Shown: positions 5,997 to 13,915 of the stretch, one piece after another | How positions within the stretch are numbered: position 1 is the first letter of the stretch | Layout: the number at the start of each line of letters is the position of its first letter | DNA from: JANWYT01 sp034432435 | GTDB lineage: Bacteria; Chloroflexota; Anaerolineae; Aggregatilineales; Phototrophicaceae | Direction of reading: 5' to 3' | DNA length: 21,318 nucleotides | Assembly (NCBI GenBank): GCA_034432435.1 | Contig: DAOUBS010000028.1 | Span: forward strand, 1-21,318 | Position numbers and translations under genes: made by a program | The notes under the pieces: generated by a model | Database searches by the model: none | The model's input: only the letters and a program-made list of their open reading frames with translations | Told to the model about the DNA's origin: nothing

Positions 5997-8909
5997 CTAC
6001 GCGTCGACCACGCGGTCGCCTTGATGCGCTGGGCGCGAGGGCTTCTTGCTCATGCGGAAGCGCACGACCTCGCGGCTGCGCTGCGCTTCGCGCTGCTGCA
6101 GCGCGCGCTTGCCCACGAAAAACGGCTTGTTGAGCTTGACATAGCTGCCCATGCCCGCTTCAAACGGCGTGAGGCCCAGTTCTCCGCCCAGCTCGTGGCC
6201 GTAGAGCGGCAGCCCCGCTTCGATGCGCAGGCTGTCGCGGCTGGCAAGGCCGCAGGGCGTCGCGCCGTGCTCGATCAAGCGTTGGAAGAGCGCCGCCGCC
6301 TCGTCAGGGTGTGGGAAGAGTTCATAGGCCACGCGCTCGCCGGTGTAGCCGGTGCGGCTGACGATCAGATCAAAGCCGCCCAGCGTGGCGCGCGTGATCC
6401 CCGCCCACGGCAGCGCCTGCACCCGCGCGAGGTCGTCCGGCGCGACGCCCAGCGCCAGCAGCACCTGCAGGCTGTGCGGGCCTTGCAGCGCCACGTCCAC
6501 CCGACGATCTGCCCCGCTGGACTCCGCGCGCAGATCGCGCAGGGTGAAGTCCGTCCACGGCAGCCGCCGCCCCGGGTAGGCGCGGTCGATCAGCGCGCGG
6601 CCCGCTTTGACCGCGTTCAGCCACGCCCAGTTCTTGTCGTTGTTGCTGGCGTTGACGACGATAAAGAACTCACCGACGCCCAACCGGTAGATCAGCAGGT
6701 CGTCCAGCGGCTGGCCGTCCACGTCCAGCAGAAAGGTGTAGTGCGACGACCCCACCTTGAGCTTGAGCACGTCGTTGGTCGTCACCGCGTGCAGGAACTC
6801 GGCAGCGTGTGGCCCGTGCGCGTGGAACACGCCCATGTGGGTGACGTCGAACACCCCCGCGCGCTGGCGTACAGCCAGATGTTCGCTGATCACGCTGTCG
6901 TACCACAGCGGCATCTCATAGCCCGCGAATGGGGCCATCTTGGCGCCAAGTGCGCGGTGCAGCTCGGTGAGCGGGGTCGTGAGCAGCGGTGCATCCGTCG
7001 GCGCGTCCCACGTAAACGCGGGCAGCGGGATGTCCTGATGCTCGCTGAAGCGCTCGCCGTTGTAGCCGATGAAGTAGGTCTTGGGGGCGATGACCGCTGT
7101 CTCGTCCAGCTTGCGGGCGATGGAGCTGCCGCCGTCGGCCACGTCGACCGGGCCGGGCAGCGTCACGCTCACATCGTGCAGATCAGCCAGCACGTAGCCA
7201 TCCGAGAGGGCGCGCAGCCATGTGCCCACGCGCGCCGTGTTCTCGCTGATATGCAGCTTAAAGTGGTCGCTCGTCACGCGCTCGACTGTGCCGGTGGCCA
7301 TGATGCGGCCGTCTGGCTCCAGCAGGCGGGTGGGCTGTTGCGCGCCGTCGGTCAGGCTGCGCACGTCACTCGTGAGCGCGATGTGCAGGAACTCTAGCGC
7401 CTTGTCGCCGCGCACGTCGAACGTGTACCAGCCGCTGGGGTAGTCGTCGCTGATGTCGCAGAAGTGCGGGTAGCGATCTTCCACGGCGTCGGTGTCTACT
7501 CCCAGCCGCCCGACAAGGTGGCGCACGGCCACGGTCGCCTTTTGCAGCACGTCAAACGGGATCTTGGCGCGGAACTCTTTCTTGCCTGCGGCGTGCGTCG
7601 TGTAGGGGATCGTCTGCGTCAGGACGTCGGCGATGATGTCGGCCAGCTCGTCGATGTGCGCTTCCGCGCAGCCGCGCTGCGTGATCCACGGCAGGCCGAG
7701 GCGAATGCCAGACGGGCGCAGGGCGCTCGTGTCGCCGGGGATGGTCTGAAAGTTGCAGACGACGCCAACTAAGTCCAGCAGTTTGGCCGCAGGCACGCCG
7801 CCGAGCGCTGTGCCGTCTGGCCCTTTGATGCTGCGCACGTCGACCACGCACATATGGCTGTCTGTGCCTTTGTAGACGACGCGCAGGCCGCGTGCTTGCA
7901 GGCGCTGCGCAAGGCGGCGGGCGTTGGCCACGGTCTGATGCTGCAACGTGCGGAACTGTTCGGTCGTGGCCAAGCGCAGCGCTACCGCCAGCCCGGCGAT
8001 CTGGTTCATGTGGGGGCCGCCCTGCTCGCCCGGAAAGACGCCCTTGTCGAGCTTGGCGCTCAGGTCGGCGCGGTGGGTGAGGATGATCGCGCCGCGCGGT
8101 CCTTGCAGCGTCTTGTGCGTGGTGAAGGTCACGATGTCGGCGATGCCCACCGGGCTAGGGTAGGCCCCGGCGGCAATCAACCCGGCAAAGTGCGCCACAT
8201 CCGCCAGCAGGTATGCGCCCACCGCGTCGGCGATCTCGCGGTACCGCTGCCAATCAGGCGCGAGCGGGAAGCTGCTGTAGCCGCCGATGACGATTTTCGG
8301 CTGGTGCTCTAGCGCCAGCTTCATCATCGCATCGTAGTCAAGGTTTTCGGTTTCGGGGTCGATGCCATAGGCCACGACGTTGAAGAACTTGCCAGTGCGG
8401 TTGGCGGGCGCGCCGTGGCTGAGGTGGCCGCCCCACGCGAGGTTCATGCTCATGATCGTGTCGCCGGGCTTGAGCAGGGCGGTGTACACCGCGCTGTTAG
8501 CGGGCGCGCCAGAAAGCGGCTGCACGTTCACGAACAGTTGATCCGCGCTCACGCGCTCGTTGGCGAACAGCTCGGCGGCGCGGCGGCGCGTGAGCGATTC
8601 TAGGACGTTGGCATACTCCGTGCCTTCATAGTAGCGGTTGTCGCCCAAGCGCCGATACTCTGGCAAGCGCTGATGATAGTCCAGAAGCTGCCGTTGGCTC
8701 ATCGTGCGCGTGGCCTCCAGCGGGTAGCCCTCCGCGTAGATGTTCATAAACGGCGAGCCAACCGCTTCCTGCACAGCCTGCGGGATGGTGCTCTCGGACG
8801 GGATCATGATCAGCTTGCGCTGCTGACGTGCGGTCTCATGACGGATCAACTCGGCGATGTCGGGGTCAAGCTCTGTCAGGTCGCCGCGGAAAAGGTAGTC
8901 TGTCGGCAT
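5997..8909 (-). CDS. Serine hydroxymethyltransferase-aminomethyltransferase fusion (GlyA-GcvT), interrupted by TAG
   Basis: This bifunctional protein joins SHMT (serine + THF to glycine + methylene-THF) to the T protein of glycine cleavage (aminomethyl-lipoyl-GcvH + THF to methylene-THF + NH3). Residues 1 to about 455 are SHMT: V-Q-P-L-S-G-A-P-A-N, D-V-A-H-F-A-G-L-I and T-T-H-K-T-L-Q-G-P-R-G, with K266 the PLP lysine. About 490-600 resembles a degenerate folate-binding GcvT segment. About 645-970 is GcvT: M-A-P-F-A-G-Y-E-M-P-L-W-Y, F-D-V-T-H-M-G and S-R-D-S-L-R-I-E-A-G. The frame stops at TAG 5999-5997 (970 aa), but homologous sequence continues 64 codons, so the C-terminal barrel is truncated. 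ATG 8909 has AGGAT upstream and lies downstream of an extended -10 (8945-8950); a GTG at 8966 lies upstream of that promoter and is rejected. Confidence 0.93.
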   Translation of the reverse strand: MPTDYLFRGDLTELDPDIAELIRHETARQQRKLIMIPSESTIPQAVQEAVGSPFMNIYAEGYPLEATRTMSQRQLLDYHQRLPEYRRLGDNRYYEGTEYANVLESLTRRRAAELFANERVSADQLFVNVQPLSGAPANSAVYTALLKPGDTIMSMNLAWGGHLSHGAPANRTGKFFNVVAYGIDPETENLDYDAMMKLALEHQPKIVIGGYSSFPLAPDWQRYREIADAVGAYLLADVAHFAGLIAAGAYPSPVGIADIVTFTTHKTLQGPRGAIILTHRADLSAKLDKGVFPGEQGGPHMNQIAGLAVALRLATTEQFRTLQHQTVANARRLAQRLQARGLRVVYKGTDSHMCVVDVRSIKGPDGTALGGVPAAKLLDLVGVVCNFQTIPGDTSALRPSGIRLGLPWITQRGCAEAHIDELADIIADVLTQTIPYTTHAAGKKEFRAKIPFDVLQKATVAVRHLVGRLGVDTDAVEDRYPHFCDISDDYPSGWYTFDVRGDKALEFLHIALTSDVRSLTDGAQQPTRLLEPDGRIMATGTVERVTSDHFKLHISENTARVGTWLRALSDGYVLADLHDVSVTLPGPVDVADGGSSIARKLDETAVIAPKTYFIGYNGERFSEHQDIPLPAFTWDAPTDAPLLTTPLTELHRALGAKMAPFAGYEMPLWYDSVISEHLAVRQRAGVFDVTHMGVFHAHGPHAAEFLHAVTTNDVLKLKVGSSHYTFLLDVDGQPLDDLLIYRLGVGEFFIVVNASNNDKNWAWLNAVKAGRALIDRAYPGRRLPWTDFTLRDLRAESSGADRRVDVALQGPHSLQVLLALGVAPDDLARVQALPWAGITRATLGGFDLIVSRTGYTGERVAYELFPHPDEAAALFQRLIEHGATPCGLASRDSLRIEAGLPLYGHELGGELGLTPFEAGMGSYVKLNKPFFVGKRALQQREAQRSREVVRFRMSKKPSRPAHQGDRVVDA

Positions 8910-8944
8910 GAACGTATCCTGATAAACACAGTGTGAACAGGTCG

Positions 8945-8950
8945 ATTGTA
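8945..8950 (-). promoter_or_regulatory. Extended -10 promoter element for glyA-gcvT
   Basis: On the minus strand TG-C-TACAAT (plus-strand ATTGTA at 8945-8950) places the transcription start near 8938, about 29 nt before the ATG at 8909. A weak -35 candidate (TTCTGA) lies 17 bp upstream. No riboswitch is seen in this leader, unlike the gcvH operon. Confidence 0.45.
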
Positions 8951-8978
8951 GCACAGGCGTGAGCACATCAGAAGTGCG

Positions 8979-9398
8979 CTACAACAGCTCGCGCAGCCAC
9001 GCCAGCGCTTGTTGACGGTCAAACCACACGCGCCACTCACGAGCGCGCCTCGACGTCCCCGACTGAAGCAAGTTAAACAACATGGTGGCCGCGTCTCGCC
9101 GCATCACAAACGCCACCCGCCCGCGCACCTCAGGGCGCAGCACAGCAAATTCGAACACGCGCCGCCGCATATACAGCGTTAGCATGACATTTGGCGCTGT
9201 CACATCATACATGGCTAACCACGGCTGCAATGCATCCCAAGCGCTCAAACGCGCTTCCAACCAACGGCTCAAACAGTCCAGAGACGGGCGCTCAATGGTC
9301 GCAATGCGCACCGCTACAATCGCCCCTTCATCCAACAGTTGGATCCAGATGCCGTGGGTCAACTCCGATTCTTGCGGGTCGGATTGGCTCATCAACAT
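8979..9398 (-). CDS. Small protein of uncertain family, possibly SpoIIAA/STAS-like
   Basis: The product is 139 residues with no signal peptide or membrane segment. It has alternating hydrophobic strands and helices, and ends R-V-W-F-D-R-Q-Q-A-L-A-W-L-R-E-L-L. That closing pattern (aromatic, acidic/basic, then A-L-A-W-L) is typical of SpoIIAA-like and STAS-fold proteins that often end in 'eAlaWL'. The similarity is structural in flavour only, with no diagnostic motif, so the family call is tentative. The start could be ATG 9398 or ATG 9392; the latter sits at better spacing from an AGG. It follows the same direction as glyA-gcvT, ending 70 bp before that start, but the glyA-gcvT promoter lies between them. 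Confidence 0.6.
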   Translation of the reverse strand: MLMSQSDPQESELTHGIWIQLLDEGAIVAVRIATIERPSLDCLSRWLEARLSAWDALQPWLAMYDVTAPNVMLTLYMRRRVFEFAVLRPEVRGRVAFVMRRDAATMLFNLLQSGTSRRAREWRVWFDRQQALAWLRELL

Positions 9399-9475
9399 TA
9401 ACCTGACTCACCCTGCTCATTGCTTTCAGTGTACCTTAAAATGCACTCGATAACACCCAAATTAGTCTGAGTGCT

Positions 9476-10135
9476 ATGCCAGCCAAATCCACCTCTAACG
9501 CCCTGTTGTTCGCTGTCGTGGCCGTGTTGATCGTGGCGATTGCCGCCGTGGCGGGGTTCATTCTCGTGCGCGAGCTGAACGCGCCGCCGTCGCCCACCCC
9601 CTTTCTACCCGCCAGCGATGTCGTCGTCATTGACCCGCCGCAGCCCACTGGCGATTGGACACTCACCGACAGCAGCGGCCAGCCCTTCAGCGCGGCCCAG
9701 CTCAACGGCAAGCCCAGCGTGCTGTTCTTCGGGTTTGCCAACTGCCCGGATATTTGCCCGCTGACGCTGCGTGAGTTCCAGCGCGTGCGCCGCGCCCTCG
9801 GCGACGACGCCGACCGCGTGAATTTCGTCTTCATCAGCGTCGATGGTAACCGCGACACGCCGGAGTTTCTACGTTTCCGCTTAGAGCAGCTCGGCGTGGC
9901 CGAGGACATCATCGCCCTCACCGGTGACCCTGACCTTGTGCGCCAGATCGGGCGGCCCTTTTCCGTCGATTTTGTCTACAGCGCGCCCAACGAGAGTGGC
10001 TTCTACCTCGTTGACCACACTGCTAGCTACTTCGTGCTGGATTCGCAGCGGCGGTGGGTGCAGCGCTTCGCCTTCGGCACAGACCGCGTGACGATCCTTG
10101 AAGCGCTGCAAGCCATGCTGGCGACAGGGGCCTAG
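9476..10135 (+). CDS. SCO1/SenC family copper-binding thioredoxin-like protein
   Basis: SCO proteins help assemble the CuA site of cytochrome c oxidase and have a thioredoxin fold facing the outside of the membrane. Residues about 9-31 form a single N-terminal membrane anchor, followed by a proline-rich linker (A-P-P-S-P-T-P). The copper ligands are visible: C90 and C94 in F-A-N-C-P-D-I-C-P-L-T, and H181 in L-V-D-H-T-A-S. At 219 residues the length is typical. It implies an aerobic respiratory chain, although no oxidase gene is in the window. The ribosome-binding site is weak (GAGTG). Its TAG shares the palindrome CTAG with the stop of the opposing gene. Confidence 0.93.
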   Translation: MPAKSTSNALLFAVVAVLIVAIAAVAGFILVRELNAPPSPTPFLPASDVVVIDPPQPTGDWTLTDSSGQPFSAAQLNGKPSVLFFGFANCPDICPLTLREFQRVRRALGDDADRVNFVFISVDGNRDTPEFLRFRLEQLGVAEDIIALTGDPDLVRQIGRPFSVDFVYSAPNESGFYLVDHTASYFVLDSQRRWVQRFAFGTDRVTILEALQAMLATGA

Positions 10136-12681
10136 TAACGGCGCGCTTGGCGCGGCTGAATGGTTGTCGTCACTTCATAGTTGATCGTCCCCAGCCACAA
10201 GGCCACCTCTTCCGCTGTAATGCGGTCGTAGCCCTGCCGCCCCAACAGCACCACCTCATCGCCGGCGCTCACGTCTGCAATGTGGCTGACGTTTACCGTG
10301 CACTTCTCCATGCTGACGCGGCCAATCACGGGCGCGCGCTGCCCGCGGATCAAGACCTCTTTCCACGTGTAAGGCGAGCGACGCAGCCCATCCGCGTAGC
10401 CCACCGGCAGCACGGCAATCGTTTCAGCGCTGCGCGTGATGTACGTGCGCCCGTAGCCCACCGCGTGCCCGGCAGGGAGCTGCTTCACTTGCAGGACGGT
10501 TGTCTTCCAACTCATAACCGGCTGAATGCCAGCGGGCATCTTCACCAGACGCGACGCCTCTAAGCCATACATGGCGATGCCAGTGCGCACGAGGTTGAAG
10601 TGCATCTCAGGGTCAAGCAGGGTCGCGGGGCTGTTGGCCGCGTGGTAGTAGCGGATTTCAAAGCCCCCCGCCCGCAGCAGCCGCACGAGCTGCTTGAAGT
10701 TGCCGAGCTGGTGCTGCGCAAACTGTGCATCTTCATCAGCGGTGGCAAAGTGGGTGTAGACCCCTTCAATGTCAAGGTGGCGCATCGAGTTCAGCGTGCG
10801 GAATGCGTTCAATGCGTTGGCATGGAGCAGCCCCAGCCGCCCCATGCCCGTGTCGATCTTGACGTGCACGCGCAGCTTGCCCCCGCTGGCGCGGGCCGCG
10901 CGGTTGTACTGCTGAGCTTGGTCAACGTCATAAACGGTCGCGGTGATGTTCTGCGCGATGGCAAGGCGCGCCGCTGAAACGGGCAGGTAGCTCAGCACGA
11001 GGATCGGGGCGGTGATGCCTGCGTCGCGCAGTTCAAGCGCTTCAAGGATGTTGGCGACTGCCAAATAGCTCGCCCCATTGGCCAGCGCTACCCGCGCTGT
11101 CTGAACCGCGCCATGCCCATAAGCATCCGACTTGACGACGGCCATCAACGCCACATCGTCCCCAACGGTCGCCTTCAGCGCGCGCACGTTGCGCGCCAGC
11201 GCGTCGAGGTCGATCTCTTTCCACGCCGTGCGCAGCTCCTGCCGGTGTGTGTCTGGGATCGTGTAGCCAGCCTGCCGCACCAGCAGGCTCGTATCCGCCG
11301 CGCGCGCCAGCAGCCCGCGCACCACCTGCTCCATCTGTGAACGCCCCCCGCCCATGACCAACACAACGTCCTCTGGGGCCAGCTCAAACGACAGAACCGC
11401 CGCAATGGCATCTTGGGTGGTATAGCAGCTTCGGATGTGCTGCTGCGGCATTTGCTGGTCAACGGCGCTGCGGCCGGCCAGCGCAGCTTCGCTGCCAAGC
11501 GTGACGAGATAATCCACCGTAGCGGCGGCACGCTTGCCGATGGCGCGGTGGGCATAAGCACTGTTCGCGCCGAGGTCGTCCAAATCGCCGAGGACGAGCG
11601 CCGCCTTGCGCCCCTCGGCCCGCGCCTCAGACAGCCACTCCAGCGCCGCCAGCGTGGATGACAGCGTCGCATGATGCGAGTCGTCGATCAGCAGCAGCCC
11701 CCCCTTGCCCAGCAGCGGGCGCATCCGCCCAGGCAGCGGTTCAAGCTGGCTGAGCGCCTTGAGGCCGTCGCGCAGCTCCACCCCCAACTCTAACCCCACC
11801 AACAGCCCCGCCAGCGCTGCGATCAACTGCTGACGCCCCAACACGGGACACCAGCGCCCGACCTCGCGCTGCTGATCACAGCGCAGGTCGAAGCCGGTGC
11901 GCTCCGTCCCGACGATGATGTTCGTTGCCAGCAGATCCGCGCCGAAGTGGTCGATCCCAACCGTGCGGACGCGGGCGCGAGTGTGCTGTGCCAGCTCGCG
12001 CGTTTGGTCGTTGTCGAAGTTCAACACGACTAAATCCGCCGGCGAGAGCGATTGCAGCAGCAGCGCGTGTTCTTCTAAGTACTGCGCGCGTGAATCAAAC
12101 GTGGCCGGCACAACCTCGTCCATCTCAGTAATCACGACGACTGATGGGCTGCATGCCTCGACCATCGCCCGCATCTGATGGGCGGCAGTCGGCGCGAGCT
12201 TGATCACCACGTATTCGGCGTCCGTAGGTAGATCCGCCACGGTCATCGGCAGCGCCAGCGGCCCCTCGATGTCGAGCAGCCCCTCATGTACGCGATAGCG
12301 CAGCGCCAGCACCGACGCCAGCGCGTGCGCTGCCACCGAACGCGACGCTGCCCCGGCCACCGCCACCACGCGCACCCCGCTGCGCCCCAACACGTGGCGC
12401 GTCCATGCCATGAGCGCATCCACCGTGTCGCGCACCATCAGGATCGTCACGCCCGGCAGAGCTTCTTCTGGCGGCTCTTGGCACAACAGCCCCACTGCCC
12501 CGTTGCGCACCGCTTCGTACATATCATGGTGGGTGTCGCCCTGTGCAGTGCGCAGCGCCACAAACAGCGACGATGGGCGCACCTCAGCAGGGTTGAACGC
12601 TAAGCCACTGAAGATCTGCGCCTCAGCTTCACCAAACAGTTGACCATTGGCGGCTTTGATGAGGTCGTTCAAGTTAATCAT
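10132..12681 (-). CDS. MurF-like domain (degenerate) fused to alanine racemase
   Basis: The C-terminal half (about 485-849) is a PLP alanine racemase making D-Ala for peptidoglycan: M-A-V-V-K-S-D-A-Y-G-H-G with K517 as PLP lysine, and V-G-Y-G-R-T-Y with Y743 as the likely second catalytic base. The N-terminal half (1 to about 475) has the order and length of MurF, the UDP-MurNAc-tripeptide:D-Ala-D-Ala ligase, including P-G-R-M. Its ATP P-loop (G-x-x-G-K-T/S-T) is replaced by G-A-A-S-R-S-V-A at 110-117, and D-D-x-Y-N-A-N-P is replaced by D-D-S-H-H-A-T-L. The ligase activity is therefore probably lost. MurF-Alr fusions are known (for example in Bacteroidetes), but with an intact ligase. The ATG at 12681 has AAGG upstream at a long spacing. 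Confidence 0.9.
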   Translation of the reverse strand: MINLNDLIKAANGQLFGEAEAQIFSGLAFNPAEVRPSSLFVALRTAQGDTHHDMYEAVRNGAVGLLCQEPPEEALPGVTILMVRDTVDALMAWTRHVLGRSGVRVVAVAGAASRSVAAHALASVLALRYRVHEGLLDIEGPLALPMTVADLPTDAEYVVIKLAPTAAHQMRAMVEACSPSVVVITEMDEVVPATFDSRAQYLEEHALLLQSLSPADLVVLNFDNDQTRELAQHTRARVRTVGIDHFGADLLATNIIVGTERTGFDLRCDQQREVGRWCPVLGRQQLIAALAGLLVGLELGVELRDGLKALSQLEPLPGRMRPLLGKGGLLLIDDSHHATLSSTLAALEWLSEARAEGRKAALVLGDLDDLGANSAYAHRAIGKRAAATVDYLVTLGSEAALAGRSAVDQQMPQQHIRSCYTTQDAIAAVLSFELAPEDVVLVMGGGRSQMEQVVRGLLARAADTSLLVRQAGYTIPDTHRQELRTAWKEIDLDALARNVRALKATVGDDVALMAVVKSDAYGHGAVQTARVALANGASYLAVANILEALELRDAGITAPILVLSYLPVSAARLAIAQNITATVYDVDQAQQYNRAARASGGKLRVHVKIDTGMGRLGLLHANALNAFRTLNSMRHLDIEGVYTHFATADEDAQFAQHQLGNFKQLVRLLRAGGFEIRYYHAANSPATLLDPEMHFNLVRTGIAMYGLEASRLVKMPAGIQPVMSWKTTVLQVKQLPAGHAVGYGRTYITRSAETIAVLPVGYADGLRRSPYTWKEVLIRGQRAPVIGRVSMEKCTVNVSHIADVSAGDEVVLLGRQGYDRITAEEVALWLGTINYEVTTTIQPRQARRY

Positions 12682-12735
12682 GGCACGAAGGCCTTTCGAT
12701 GCATCTGTTCTAAGTCAATCATAACGAACAACCGC

Positions 12736-12770
12736 ATAACACGAAACGCTTGCGCTCGACTGCGTGTTAT
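12736..12770. promoter_or_regulatory. Inverted repeat overlapping the tgt -10 element
   Basis: ATAACACG (12736-12743) and CGTGTTAT (12763-12770) are perfect 8-bp inverted copies, 19 bp apart. The right arm covers the first three bases of the tgt -10. The repeat lies in the divergent spacer between murF-alr and tgt, so it could be an operator acting on either gene. This is inferred from position alone. Confidence 0.35.
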
Positions 12771-12773
12771 AAT
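12765..12773 (+). promoter_or_regulatory. Extended -10 promoter of tgt
   Basis: TG-T-TATAAT (hexamer 12768-12773) is a perfect extended -10. Transcription would begin near 12780, so translation must start at ATG 12795 or 12804 and not at the upstream in-frame ATG 12750. Confidence 0.6.
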
Positions 12774-12803
12774 GTCGATATTCTACACACAGAAATGAGG
12801 CGA

Positions 12804-13910
12804 ATGAGCTTCGAGTTCGAGATTGTCGCCCGTGATGGGCAAGCCCGCGCGGGCATCCTGCACACTCCACATGGCGACATTCCCACCCCCTACTATGCGC
12901 CGGTCGGCACACTAGCGACCGTGAAGATGCTGCCCCCGCGTGACTTGCGCGAGGTGGGCGCATCACTCATTTTGGCCAACACCTACCATCTGACGCTGCG
13001 CCCGGGCGAGGACTTGATCCAGCAGATGGGCGGGCTGCATTCGTTCATGCGCTGGGATGGCCCCATCCTCGCCGACAGCGGCGGCTTTCAAGTCTTCAGC
13101 TTGACCGAGATCAACCAGATCGACGATGAAGGCGTCACTTTCCGCAACCACATCGACGGTGCGCCCGTGCGCCTGACGCCGCAGCGCTCGATGCAGATCC
13201 AAGAGGCGCTCGGCGCGGACATCATCATGGCGTTCGACCAATGCCCGCCGCCTACTGACCGCGCTGCCGTGGAAGTCGCCGTAGCGCGCACCCACCGCTG
13301 GGCGCAAATCTGCCGCGAGGCGCACCCCGACGACCGCCAGCAGGCGCTCTTCGGCATCGTGCAGGGCGGCATCTTCCCCGACCTGCGCGCGCAGTCCGCC
13401 CAACATTTGCAGGCCATCGGCTTCAAGGGGTATGCCATCGGCGGGCTGGCCGTAGGCGAGACCAAGCGCGAGATGTACGACACGCTCGACGCGACCTTGC
13501 CCCACCTGCCTGACGCCGCGCCGCGCTACCTGATGGGCGTGGGCGAGCCAGACGACCTCGCCGAGGCGATCACCCGCGGCGTTGACCTCTTCGACTGTGT
13601 GATGCCCACGCGCATCGCCCGCCACGGCAGCGCCCTCACACCCGATGGCCGCGTCAACATGCGCAACCAGATCTACCGCGACGACCCGCGCCCCCTGATG
13701 GAGAACACCGGCTGCTACACCGAGAATTTTTCGCGGGCGTACCTGCGGCATCTCGTCATCACGCGCGAGCTGCTCGGCCATTACCTGCTCAGCCTGCACA
13801 ACGTGCACTTCTTGATCCACCACGTCGCCCAAATGCGCCAAGCGATCATCGAGGGGCGGCTAGCAGCGTACACTGGCGCATTCCTGAACCGTTATTTAAA
13901 ACGAGACTAA
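12804..13910 (+). CDS. tgt: tRNA-guanine transglycosylase (queuine tRNA-ribosyltransferase)
   Basis: Tgt swaps the wobble guanine of GUN-anticodon tRNAs for preQ1 in the queuosine pathway. The 368-residue protein has the expected length and order. D91 in L-A-D-S-G-G-F-Q-V-F is the general acid/base and D264 in F-D-C-V-M-P-T-R is the nucleophile position. Substrate motifs V-Q-G-G and G-G-L-A-V-G-E are intact. The zinc-site motif, normally C-x-C-x-x-C, reads T302-G-C304-Y-T-E307, so two of three cysteines are missing; the following S-R-A-Y-L-R-H-L and L-H-N-V-H are present. The start at 12804 follows GAGG at 12797-12800; ATG 12795 is an alternative. The lipoprotein gene follows after 5 bp. Confidence 0.94.
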   Translation: MSFEFEIVARDGQARAGILHTPHGDIPTPYYAPVGTLATVKMLPPRDLREVGASLILANTYHLTLRPGEDLIQQMGGLHSFMRWDGPILADSGGFQVFSLTEINQIDDEGVTFRNHIDGAPVRLTPQRSMQIQEALGADIIMAFDQCPPPTDRAAVEVAVARTHRWAQICREAHPDDRQQALFGIVQGGIFPDLRAQSAQHLQAIGFKGYAIGGLAVGETKREMYDTLDATLPHLPDAAPRYLMGVGEPDDLAEAITRGVDLFDCVMPTRIARHGSALTPDGRVNMRNQIYRDDPRPLMENTGCYTENFSRAYLRHLVITRELLGHYLLSLHNVHFLIHHVAQMRQAIIEGRLAAYTGAFLNRYLKRD

Positions 13911-13915
13911 CCGCG

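Noticed and set aside
5997..5999. TAG as pyrrolysine or reassigned codon
   Set aside because: Several neighbouring genes end normally at TAG, and no pyrrolysine insertion structure was recognised, so a point nonsense change or base error is more economical.
6021..7397. 458-codon plus-strand open frame opposite the GcvT half of the fusion
   Set aside because: Its alanine/arginine/valine/histidine-rich product mirrors the opposite GcvT codons and has no domain or ribosome-binding support.
12750..12803. Upstream start for tgt at ATG 12750
   Set aside because: It lies upstream of the predicted transcription start and contains the -10 element; Tgt proteins normally begin close to the F-E-I-V-A-R-D segment.
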